Assembly: GCA_002393025.1 (NCBI GenBank)
Contig: DGIE01000099.1
Span: 1-12,254, forward strand
DNA length: 12,254 nt
Direction: 5' to 3'
Source: Holosporaceae bacterium UBA3830
Lineage (GTDB): Bacteria > Pseudomonadota > Alphaproteobacteria > UBA3830
Below the pieces are notes generated by a model, which had not been told where the DNA came from, searched no databases, and was given only the letters and a program-made list of their open reading frames with translations. Below are positions 6,962-12,254 of this stretch, one piece after another. Position 1 is the first letter of the stretch. Every line of letters begins with the position of its first letter. The position numbers and the translations under genes are program-made.

Positions 6962-7171
6962 TTATTCATATATCGATCTGCTTCGAAAATCTGCCTGATG
7001 TGGTGCAAAATTCAGCCTGAATCGTTTTCGGACAAATCAGGGAAACCTGACACGCGCGCTGCTTATGGTTTGTTAGCTTCAGAAATGAGTTTTTGGTTAT
7101 CGCAATTTCAGCACATTCCGGACAAGGATGTAATCTTCGTTGGTCTCTTGGATTTAAAGACTGATGATTTC
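6962..7171 (+). pseudogene. Phage Sak4-like (RecA-fold) ATPase, 5'-truncated exon 1
   Basis: Exon 1 of a gene continued at 9319. The clear part runs from ATG 6998: PDTRAAYGLLASEMSFWLSQ, then FQHIPDKDVIFVGLLDLKTDDF, matching the central part of phage ATPases of the Sak4/RecA-like recombination family. Upstream of 6998 the sequence still resembles the family: restoring single bases gives a Walker B-like IDSASKICL. The frame reaches directly to the stop of the DUF262 gene at 6961. The N-terminal Walker A half is therefore missing, apparently replaced by the restriction gene. ATG 6998 has no good ribosome-binding site and is probably internal to the ancestral gene. Even after intron splicing the product would lack its nucleotide-binding loop. 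Confidence 0.7.
7160..7171 (+). promoter_or_regulatory. Group II intron target site (IBS2/IBS1)
   Basis: GATTTC (7166-7171), the last six exon bases, is perfectly complementary to GAAATC (7571-7576) in intron domain I, fitting an IBS1-EBS1 pairing. ACTGAT (7160-7165) could pair with ATCAGT (7461-7466) as IBS2-EBS2, though part of that sequence also forms a local hairpin, so IBS2 is tentative. Confidence 0.6.
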
Positions 7172-7570
7172 GTGCGATCCGTGTGTGTGAATAACTGAGA
7201 GGTTATTCATGCAAAACTGTAGCTTTGTAGCGGTTAAATTCCGCTCCCCCAGGCATCGGGGTGAAAGTGTATTCCACATGCAGAAGACGTGGCAATCTTC
7301 TGGGTGCAAGCATGGGATAAAAGGAGGTAACGCCTAACTCAAAAGGCGAATCCCTTCGAACAGAGTTGGAAATGGTTACGAGAGGAATCTGTGTCTGAAC
7401 GATCGTAACAGTTTGTGTGTGAAATGAGTTGATACGCACATTTGAGGCTAAATAGGAACTATCAGTGAAGTCGGATAGTTTGATGCTCTAAACCTCCGGT
7501 CGATAGCAGAGACCTAAATCCAACGCGAAACGGAGCTACGGAACGGAGCAACCATTGTAAGAGCTCTCGA

Positions 7571-7576
7571 GAAATC
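7571..7576 (+). other. EBS1 of the group II intron
   Basis: GAAATC sits at the tip of hairpin TCTCG-AGAAAT-CGAGA (7565-7580) in domain I and is the exact complement of the 5' exon end GATTTC. Confidence 0.6.
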
Positions 7577-7676
7577 GAGAAGGTAGCCAACCACAAGCCT
7601 TACAACCAAGAAGCCAATGCTCACAGTAATGTGTGAGATATGCTGACGTGGACACTGTAATATGGAGGATATAGTT

Positions 7677-9068
7677 GTGATTAGTGATAAACAAGTTATG
7701 AGCAGACCTAAGAAGGTCATGTATAAATGGGACGAAATCGACTGGCGAAAGCTGGTGCGATCAGTCTTTAAGTTGCAAAAACGAATATATCAAGCCTCAA
7801 AAAGTGGCGACTGGAAGCGCATGAAACGCCTTCAGAAGTTACTTTTAAACTCAGAGAGCGCAAAATTGCTCGCTGTCAGAAGGGTCACGCAAATTTACAA
7901 AGGCAAGAAAACCGCCGGAGTTGATGGAGTGAAATCGCTTACACCAGCCCAAAGGTTAAAACTAGCCAATGAACTGAAACTGAGCGAGAAGAGTAAACCT
8001 GTGCGACGTATCTGGATCCCAAAACCTGAGAGAACAGAGAAACGTCCTTTGGGGATACCGACAATGGCAGATCGAGCGAAACAAGCTCTCGTAAAACTGG
8101 TTCTAGAGCCGAAGTGGGAAGCGAAATTCACGCCGAATACATACGGATTTAGACCAGCTAGATCATGTCATGATGCGGTACAAGCTATATTTCTGGCAAC
8201 CTATCAGAAGAACGCCTACGTGCTGGACGCCGATATTAAAGGCTGTTTTGATAACATAGACCATATCGCATTACTAAAAAAGATCAACACATTCCCGAGA
8301 CTACGAAGAGTAATCAAAGAATGGTTGAAAAATGGAGCTATGGAAGGGGACGTATTCCAAAAAACGAATGCAGGTACGCCACAAGGAGGAGTCATTTCTC
8401 CACTATTGGCGAACATTGCACTTCATGGATTAGAACACGAACTTAAGGAAAATCTCTTGAATGATCTTCTTCAATATGCGAAACAAAAGAGGAAATATCA
8501 AGTTGGGCATAAGAACGCTAAAGATAGTATCTCGATAGTGTTTTATGCCGATGACTTCGTGGTAATACACGAAAGCAAGGAGATTATCCTTAAAGCAAAA
8601 AAATACATCGAAAGATGGCTCGGAAAAATTGGACTGAAACTAAATCCAGCCAAAACTCGAGTAGTCCATACGCTGCTATCAACAGATGGTAACGAACCTG
8701 GATTTAACTTCTTGGGCTTTTCCATACGACAGTATCCTACTAAAACACGTGAAAAGGGATACAAAACGCATATAAAACCAGATCAGGAGAGTCAAGAGAA
8801 ACATAAACAAATCATAGACGAAAAATTAGGTCAAATGACCGCGTGTACACAAGATGAGGTTATAAAAACCTTAAACCCTGTCATCAGGGGGTGGAGCAAT
8901 TATTTCCACATCGGAGTATCGAGCAGAATTTTTTCGAACATGGACTGTTATATGTTTCATAAACTCTGGAAATGGGCTAGATGGAGACATCCAAATAAAG
9001 GCCTAAAATGGATTAAGCAGAAGTATTTCCGAAGATATAAGGGGAATAATTGGAGATTTGCAACATAG
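7677..9068 (+). CDS. ltrA: Group II intron reverse transcriptase/maturase (C-terminally truncated)
   Basis: This intron-encoded protein helps its intron fold and splice, and reverse-transcribes it during homing. I place the start at GTG 7677, 8 nt after a good GGAGG (7664-7668). ATG 7662 (468 aa) is in frame but overlaps that site. Numbering from 7662: the RT N-terminal segment has IYKGKKTAGVDGV (78-90), RRIWIPKPERTEKRPLGIPT (115-134), YGFRPARSCHDAV (161-173), DADIKGCFDNIDH (189-201), GTPQGGVISPLLANIALHGL (238-257), the catalytic YADD (295-298) and FNFLGF (348-353). The maturase X domain follows, including NPVIRGWSNYF (405-415). The protein stops at TAG 9066-9068 right after NNWRFAT. CL-class homologues continue there into a DNA-binding and HNH endonuclease region, whose remains follow out of frame. 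Confidence 0.9.
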   Translation: MISDKQVMSRPKKVMYKWDEIDWRKLVRSVFKLQKRIYQASKSGDWKRMKRLQKLLLNSESAKLLAVRRVTQIYKGKKTAGVDGVKSLTPAQRLKLANELKLSEKSKPVRRIWIPKPERTEKRPLGIPTMADRAKQALVKLVLEPKWEAKFTPNTYGFRPARSCHDAVQAIFLATYQKNAYVLDADIKGCFDNIDHIALLKKINTFPRLRRVIKEWLKNGAMEGDVFQKTNAGTPQGGVISPLLANIALHGLEHELKENLLNDLLQYAKQKRKYQVGHKNAKDSISIVFYADDFVVIHESKEIILKAKKYIERWLGKIGLKLNPAKTRVVHTLLSTDGNEPGFNFLGFSIRQYPTKTREKGYKTHIKPDQESQEKHKQIIDEKLGQMTACTQDEVIKTLNPVIRGWSNYFHIGVSSRIFSNMDCYMFHKLWKWARWRHPNKGLKWIKQKYFRRYKGNNWRFAT

Positions 9069-9070
9069 GA

Positions 9071-9226
9071 CACAAACCGACTACACTTCACAGGGAAACC
9101 CATATTAAACGTCACGTGAAAGTACAGGGTACAAGAACTCCATACGATGGAGACCTTCAATATTGGGGCAGACGCTCTAATAAGAAGAACTTTACAACAA
9201 ACGATCTAGCAGAGAGGTGCATATGA
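9071..9226 (+). pseudogene. Out-of-frame C-terminal remnant of the intron-encoded protein
   Basis: In another frame after the TAG, the sequence reads TTLHRETHIKRHVKVQGTRT then PYDGDLQYWGRR, the conserved bridge between maturase and HNH endonuclease in CL-type intron proteins, and stops at 9224-9226. The HNH cysteines and histidines that should follow are absent, so the endonuclease domain was deleted as well as disconnected by the stop and frameshift. Confidence 0.65.
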
Positions 9227-9245
9227 AAAATGCCATATTACTGAG

Positions 9246-9279
9246 GAGCCGTATGACGAGAAATCGTCACGTACGGTTT
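9246..9279 (+). ncRNA. Group II intron domain V
   Basis: 34-nt hairpin with the catalytic AGC near its 5' base (GAGCCGTATG), a GAAA tetraloop closed by ACGA/TCGT, and a 3' strand GTACGGTTT. This is the most conserved part of group II introns and fixes the element's 3' end, which lies 39 nt further on after a domain VI stem (about 9284-9312). Confidence 0.88.
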
Positions 9280-9318
9280 TGGAGTCGAGTCAGGAGAGGC
9301 GACCTTCTTGGCTTAGAT

Positions 9319-9564
9319 AACAACAATACTTTCTGGATCCCGCAAATTGAAGGCACGAAAATATCGGTTGAAATTCCGGGAGTACTCGATGAGGTCATTT
9401 CAATGATTCCGTACAAAAATGAACATGGTCAGCTGGAGCGAAAATTTGTGTGCCAGACACTCAATCGCGGAGGATTCCCTGCCAAAGATCGTTCTGGACG
9501 TTTGGATGAAATCGAAGACGCTGATTTAGGAAAATTGTTGAAGAAAATCAAAGGAGGTAAATAA
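9319..9564 (+). CDS. Phage Sak4-like ATPase, exon 2 (C-terminal part)
   Basis: 81 codons from the intron 3' boundary: NNNTFWIPQIEGTKISVEIP, GVLDEVISMIPYKNEHGQLE, FVCQTLNRGGFPAKDRSGRL, ending in KKIKGGK. PQIEG, PGVLDEV and GFPAKDRSGRLD match the C-terminal region of Sak4-like phage ATPases, which act in single-strand annealing or recombination with phage replication. An open frame continues upstream to 9217, but those 34 codons are intron domain V/VI sequence, not protein. The gene end contains the AGGAGG for the next gene and its stop overlaps the next ATG by one base. Functional only if the intron splices, and the product would still lack its N-terminus. Confidence 0.72.
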   Translation, partial: NNNTFWIPQIEGTKISVEIPGVLDEVISMIPYKNEHGQLERKFVCQTLNRGGFPAKDRSGRLDEIEDADLGKLLKKIKGGK

Positions 9565-10064
9565 TGATTGATTTTAACGACGCAGGAGCGCAGTCGAATT
9601 ACGAATTAATTCCTGCCAATACTCTTGCAAAAGCCAGGTTCGTAATCAAAGGCGGAAACGATCCTGTCGACAACTGCATTACTCACTCGAAAAACGGCGA
9701 TACGTCTTACTTGGATTGCGAATTCATCATTCTTGAAGGTAAGTATGCTAAGCGAAAAATCTTCGACAAGATCGGACTCTCCGGCAATGACAGCTGGGTG
9801 ATCATGGGACGAGCGCGCATTCGTGCAATCCTCGAATCAGCTAAGGGGATTAATCCGAAGGACATGAGCGAAATCGCTCAGAAAGCCAGAACGATTGAAT
9901 CTTTTGCGGATCTAAACAATCTGGACGTAGTGATAAAAATCGGCATCGAACACGATAAAAACGGCGTTTATCCCGACAAGAATCGTGTGCTTGCGATCAT
10001 TACCCCTGAACACGTTTCGTATGTGGCGTTTATGAACGGGCAGGATATTCCGTGGAGTTTGTGA
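9564..10064 (+). CDS. DUF669 family phage protein
   Basis: 166 residues. Family hallmarks: SYLDCEFIILEGKYAKRKIF (about 49-68), then a segment with LSGNDSWVIMGRARIRAILE and SAKGI (about 72-96), and the C-terminal IGIEHDKNGVYPDKNRVLAI with ITPEH. DUF669 proteins are commonly encoded just after Sak4-like ATPases in phage genomes, and a single-stranded-DNA-binding role has been suggested from that association; the function here is inference. The start is well supported: AGGAGG lies 7 nt ahead of ATG 9564, and the ATG overlaps the ATPase stop (TAATG). Its stop overlaps the next ATG (TGATG), so the three genes are translationally coupled. It looks intact. Confidence 0.87.
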   Translation: MIDFNDAGAQSNYELIPANTLAKARFVIKGGNDPVDNCITHSKNGDTSYLDCEFIILEGKYAKRKIFDKIGLSGNDSWVIMGRARIRAILESAKGINPKDMSEIAQKARTIESFADLNNLDVVIKIGIEHDKNGVYPDKNRVLAIITPEHVSYVAFMNGQDIPWSL

Positions 10065-10267
10065 TGATTTGTCCGGAAAGAGGGCTTTGGAGTGCTGTCA
10101 TTTTGCGAGCGATGGAGGATTTATTCGGAAGATCTTACGAGAATCAAAGACACGCTTTCGTTTGGATTTTCTACAATGATCCTGATTATTTCAAAGTCTG
10201 CGATTATGCGCGAATTGATCCGATGGCTGTAAGAAAAAAGGCTTTTTACAAGATAATCAATGGATGA
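10064..10267 (+). CDS. Small conserved phage protein of the replication module
   Basis: 67 residues from ATG 10064, coupled to DUF669 by a TGATG overlap; GTG codons at 10052 and 10061 are in-frame alternatives. The pattern ERGLWSAVILRAMEDLFGRS, then AFVWIFYNDPDYFKVCDYAR with IDPMAVRKKAF, matches short uncharacterised proteins common in alphaproteobacterial prophages, with an aromatic-rich centre and a helix ending in a (G/I)DPxxVR motif. The likely fold is helical and DNA-binding is possible, but the function is unknown. Confidence 0.6.
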   Translation: MICPERGLWSAVILRAMEDLFGRSYENQRHAFVWIFYNDPDYFKVCDYARIDPMAVRKKAFYKIING

Positions 10268-10417
10268 TGAAATGATGAATAAATTTATTCCGCCGTAACA
10301 ATCACTGAAATTTCAGGTAAAACAACAGAGAAAATTCGATTGATGTGTCTGGAATCAAGACGCAATCCCTGGAGTTTTACCTGATTTTTGAAACGTTTTT
10401 TATTTTGGAGTTTTTAA
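10268..10417 (+). promoter_or_regulatory. Regulatory region of the antirepressor gene with nested palindromes
   Basis: A 150-nt gap in an otherwise tightly packed gene array. It contains a perfect 12-bp palindrome CTGAAATTTCAG (10305-10316). Overlapping it is the left arm of a perfect 11-bp inverted repeat, TCAGGTAAAAC (10313-10323) with GTTTTACCTGA (10374-10384), the arms 50 nt apart. The gene's ribosome-binding site TGGAG follows at 10400-10404. The arrangement fits paired operator sites for a phage regulator, possibly with looping, or an RNA leader structure. Confidence 0.5.
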
Positions 10418-11264
10418 ATGTGTAAATTACAAATTTTTAATTACGAAAATCATAAGGTCAGAACGACCGTTAAAGATGGTGAAATTTATTGGGTGTTGAA
10501 GGATGTTTGTAGAGTTTTAGGATTGAATGCGCCCCACAAAGTAGCATCAAGATTGGAAGGAGATGAGCGGAATCTAATTCCGGTCACCGATAATCTTGGA
10601 AGACAGCAAAAAAACCTGCATAATCAACGAACCCGGACTATACAAAGTAATCCTTCGCTCTGATAAACCCGAAGCAAAAAAGTTTATGAATTGGGTTACT
10701 CATGAAGTTCTTCCTGCTATCAGAAGGCATGGGGCTTACATTTCGTCGGGTAAGCTGGAAGAGTTGATGCAGTCACCTGATACCTGGGTAAAATTAATTC
10801 GAACCTTACAGCAAGAGCGTCGCGAAAAGACCATGCTCAAAGCAAAAATCAAAAAGGATAAGTCGAAAGTTGCTTTCGCCACTGCTGTTGAAGCATCCAA
10901 GGACGGAATTTTGATTCGTGAGCTTGCGAAAATTTTGAAAGGTAACGGGATAAATGTTGGGCAGAATCGCCTTTTCACCAAGCTACGTAAAGATGGCTTT
11001 TTAATTCGGCAGGAAGGTTCAGATTATAATTCACCAACTCAGAAAGCCATGGAATTGGGTCTGTTCAAAATAAAAGAGACTGTTTTTACTGAGCCTGACG
11101 GAAAGGTTACGTTAAGAAGAACAGCCAAGGTCACAGGGAAAGGACAATCTTACTTCGTGAATTACTTCCTTGCTAAACCAAAAACCAAGGTTAAGAAGGT
11201 CACGAAAAAGCCGAGCAAAACAACTAAATCTAAATCACAGAAAAAGGAGACGAAAAATGTTTAA
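10418..11264 (+). CDS. Phage antirepressor, BRO-N plus ANT/KilAC-like domains, split by +1 frameshift at an A7 run
   Basis: The first frame (10418-10663) gives the start of a BRO-N domain: VKDGEIYWVLKDVCRVLGL. At AAAAAAA (10608-10614) the homology continues in the next frame: CIINEPGLYKVILRSDKPEA, then KKFMNWVTHEVLPAIRRHG, and runs to 11264. Removing one A gives a single 281-residue protein. The C-terminal half (DGILIRELAKILKGNGINVG; NRLFTKLRKDGFLIRQEGSD) is the ANT/KilAC-type domain, and the protein ends in a lysine-rich tail. Such proteins inactivate prophage repressors or modulate host transcription. Slippage at the A7 run, real mutation and sequencing error are all possible. A separate product from ATG 10596 would start inside BRO-N and is unlikely to be the natural start. 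The coding strand follows the phage array. Confidence 0.78.
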
Positions 11265-11406
11265 AAACTGCGCGTTAGAACAACAGGCCGTTGCTTTGTT
11301 CAACTTTCTCATTGTTAAGCATGAGTACAACAAATGTATCGGCGAACTTTCAATGCTCGATGTAATGGAACTGGTGAAATTTCTGCAAAAGAGGGACGAG
11401 CAATGA
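11257..11406 (+). CDS. Small hypothetical phage ORF (49 aa)
   Basis: ATG 11257 with AGGAG 6 nt upstream (11246-11250), overlapping the antirepressor stop by 8 nt; its stop overlaps the nuclease start by 4 nt (ATGA). The sequence FKNCALEQQAVALFNFLIVK followed by ELSMLDVMELVKFLQKRDEQ predicts two or three helices. I do not recognise it. The good ribosome-binding site and double coupling argue that it is real. The longer open frame starting at 11170 merely overlaps the antirepressor in another frame. Confidence 0.55.
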   Translation: MFKNCALEQQAVALFNFLIVKHEYNKCIGELSMLDVMELVKFLQKRDEQ

Positions 11407-12155
11407 AACAACTAAACGACATCGTGGATTCGAAAATCCTCGAACAGTACAACACTCAGGAAAAACGCTCTTATTTGGGAGCGTCCTCTATTGGTGACGA
11501 ATGCATTCGAAAAGTGCAGCTGCAGTACATGCAGAAGGATCAAAAGATTTCAGCCAAGCAGGTTCGAACATTCGATATCGGGCATTGCTTGGAGGATTTA
11601 ATCATCAAATGGCTCAGGATTGCCGGGTTTGATCTGAAAACCAGAAATGAAAATGGTGAACAATTCGGATTTTCAGCGGCCGACGGAAAGTTCGCAGGGC
11701 ACGTGGACGGAATAATTCTTTCATTTCCCGAAGAATTTGCAAGCGCAGCGGGAATAACGGGTCAAGGCTCAGCCTTGTTTGCAAGCGCAGCGGAAGTAAC
11801 GGCTCAAGGATCATCCTTGTTAGAAATAAAAACTATGAACCACAAAAGCTGGAATGATACTCAAAAACGAGGCGTTCTTGTTTCAAAGCCGGTCTATTAT
11901 TCGCAAGTTCAGCTGTATATGGCCTATATGAATCTTGATCTATGCCTCTTCGTTGCTCTGAACAAGGACACCAGTGATCTCTATTTTGAGATAATCTCAT
12001 TCGATCCCGGTATGGCTCAGAAATATTCCGACCGCGCTGTTCAGATCATCAAAGCCACTGAGAATAATGAGCTCTTGCCTTGTGTTTCAGGGGATTCCTC
12101 ATTCTTTCTCTGCAAAATGTGCGGATTTAGAGATCACTGCTGGAAGGACGCCTGA
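11403..12155 (+). CDS. PD-(D/E)XK nuclease, RecB/Cas4-like, with an in-frame tandem repeat insertion
   Basis: 250 residues from ATG 11403 (ATGA overlap with the preceding stop); upstream in-frame codons to 11334 overlap the 49-aa gene and are not needed. Nuclease core: LGASSIGDECIRKVQLQY (25-42), GHVDG (99-103), EIKTMN (141-146) and QVQLYM (168-173), which correspond to the PD-(D/E)XK metal-binding Asp102, Glu141, Lys143 and the following QxxxY motif. The C-terminus has four cysteines (227, 237, 240, 246, in CKMCGFRDHCW) as in Cas4/AddB-type nucleases that bind an iron-sulphur cluster; the C34 region could contribute. It probably acts as the phage exonuclease partner of the Sak4/DUF669 recombination genes. 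Odd: residues 112-139 are two 14-residue repeats wedged exactly between the Asp and Glu-x-Lys strands, a position that normally holds only a short loop. Confidence 0.83.
   Translation: MKQLNDIVDSKILEQYNTQEKRSYLGASSIGDECIRKVQLQYMQKDQKISAKQVRTFDIGHCLEDLIIKWLRIAGFDLKTRNENGEQFGFSAADGKFAGHVDGIILSFPEEFASAAGITGQGSALFASAAEVTAQGSSLLEIKTMNHKSWNDTQKRGVLVSKPVYYSQVQLYMAYMNLDLCLFVALNKDTSDLYFEIISFDPGMAQKYSDRAVQIIKATENNELLPCVSGDSSFFLCKMCGFRDHCWKDA
11736..11819 (+). repeat. Two tandem 42-nt in-frame repeats ending in covarying palindromes
   Basis: Copies at 11736-11777 and 11778-11819 differ at 5 of 42 positions and each encodes 14 residues (FASAAGITGQGSAL and FASAAEVTAQGSSL). Each ends in a 15-nt perfect palindrome around one C: CAAGGCT-C-AGCCTTG (11763-11777) and CAAGGAT-C-ATCCTTG (11805-11819). 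The C-to-A change in the left arm is matched by the G-to-T change in the right arm, so pairing is kept. This fits a mobile palindromic element that inserts in frame within genes, or a selected RNA/DNA hairpin. Confidence 0.75.
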
Positions 12156-12254
12156 GCTAATAAATACTGTAATTTGAGGATTTTATGTTTTTATTAATTT
12201 TAAATAGGTTATTTTAGGTATGTATTTAGTTATAATTTTTATTTTTTATTTTAT
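12156..12254. other. AT-rich tail, no gene seen
   Basis: Very AT-rich sequence after the nuclease stop. A GAGG followed by ATG at 12186 opens only a ten-residue frame. No hairpin with a U tract was recognised. Confidence 0.4.

Larger units (their letters stand above)
7172..9318 (+). mobile_element. Group II intron, chloroplast-like (CL) type, inserted in the Sak4-like ATPase gene
   Basis: A 2147-nt self-splicing retroelement. The 5' end is GTGCG (consensus GTGYG) at 7172, and the 3' end is GAT at 9318 (consensus AY). Removing it joins ...LKTDDF to NNNTFWIPQIEG in frame, which restores a family-like ATPase sequence. Domain I carries a perfect hairpin GAATAAC/GTTATTC (7189-7208) and the EBS1 loop. 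Domain IV holds the reverse-transcriptase gene. Domain V lies at 9246-9279, with a domain VI stem after it. The intron lies in the same orientation as its host gene. The CL assignment rests on the encoded protein and the domain V sequence. The intron RNA looks intact even though the protein is truncated. Confidence 0.88.

Noticed and set aside
9217..9318. Open codons joined to the 5' side of ATPase exon 2, suggesting a 115-residue protein
   Set aside because: These bases are group II intron domain V and VI; the protein similarity begins only at the intron boundary.
11334..11402. Upstream extension of the nuclease to ATG 11334
   Set aside because: It overlaps the well-supported 49-residue gene in another frame; ATG 11403 has the ATGA coupling and is sufficient for the family's N-terminus.
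11736..11819. CRISPR-like repeat array
   Set aside because: Only two directly abutting units with no spacers, in frame inside a coding sequence.

Overview
The window reads as an accessory region of an AT-rich (roughly 35-40% GC by eye) bacterial chromosome. The phage genes, the tRNA-like sequence with anticodon CAC and the pilus-type protein at the left edge look most like a host-associated alphaproteobacterium, but this assignment is tentative. Several genes are truncated, frameshifted or split, so the region is either decaying or contains homopolymer assembly errors.

Left part (1-3360, minus strand). A TadE/TadG-like single-pass membrane protein runs off the left edge; its apparent 5' end is out of frame across a run of nine G. 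Then comes about 0.9 kb without a convincing gene, holding a degenerate tRNA-Val(CAC)-like sequence and diverged repeats. A complete hipB-hipA toxin-antitoxin operon follows (1513-3065), with a recognisable promoter and an inverted repeat over its -10 box.

Middle (3218-5078, minus strand). This looks like the 3' end of a polymorphic-toxin locus: a broken upstream remnant, a 269-residue C-terminal toxin-like ORF, a translationally coupled acidic ORF that is a candidate immunity protein, and a tiny ORF. Stops and frameshifts indicate that the large parent gene is dead.

Right part (5138-12155, plus strand). A 607-residue DUF262/DUF1524 (GmrSD-type) restriction protein abuts, with no gap, a 5'-truncated phage Sak4-like ATPase gene. 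That gene is itself interrupted by a 2147-nt group II intron (7172-9318). The intron boundaries are supported by a GTGCG 5' end, a domain V, a perfect EBS1-IBS1 pairing and exact restoration of the ATPase reading frame. Its reverse transcriptase keeps its YADD motif, but the C-terminal part is cut by a stop and a frameshift. After the intron come phage replication/recombination genes in a tight array: DUF669, a small conserved phage protein, a BRO-N/ANT antirepressor split at an A7 run, a 49-residue ORF, and a RecB/Cas4-like PD-(D/E)XK nuclease. The nuclease carries two in-frame 42-nt tandem repeats, each ending in a perfect palindrome whose arms covary between copies.

Overall, a prophage replication module has been colonised by a group II intron and by a restriction gene that replaced the front of the ATPase gene. 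It lies beside a toxin/immunity remnant and a HipBA module.
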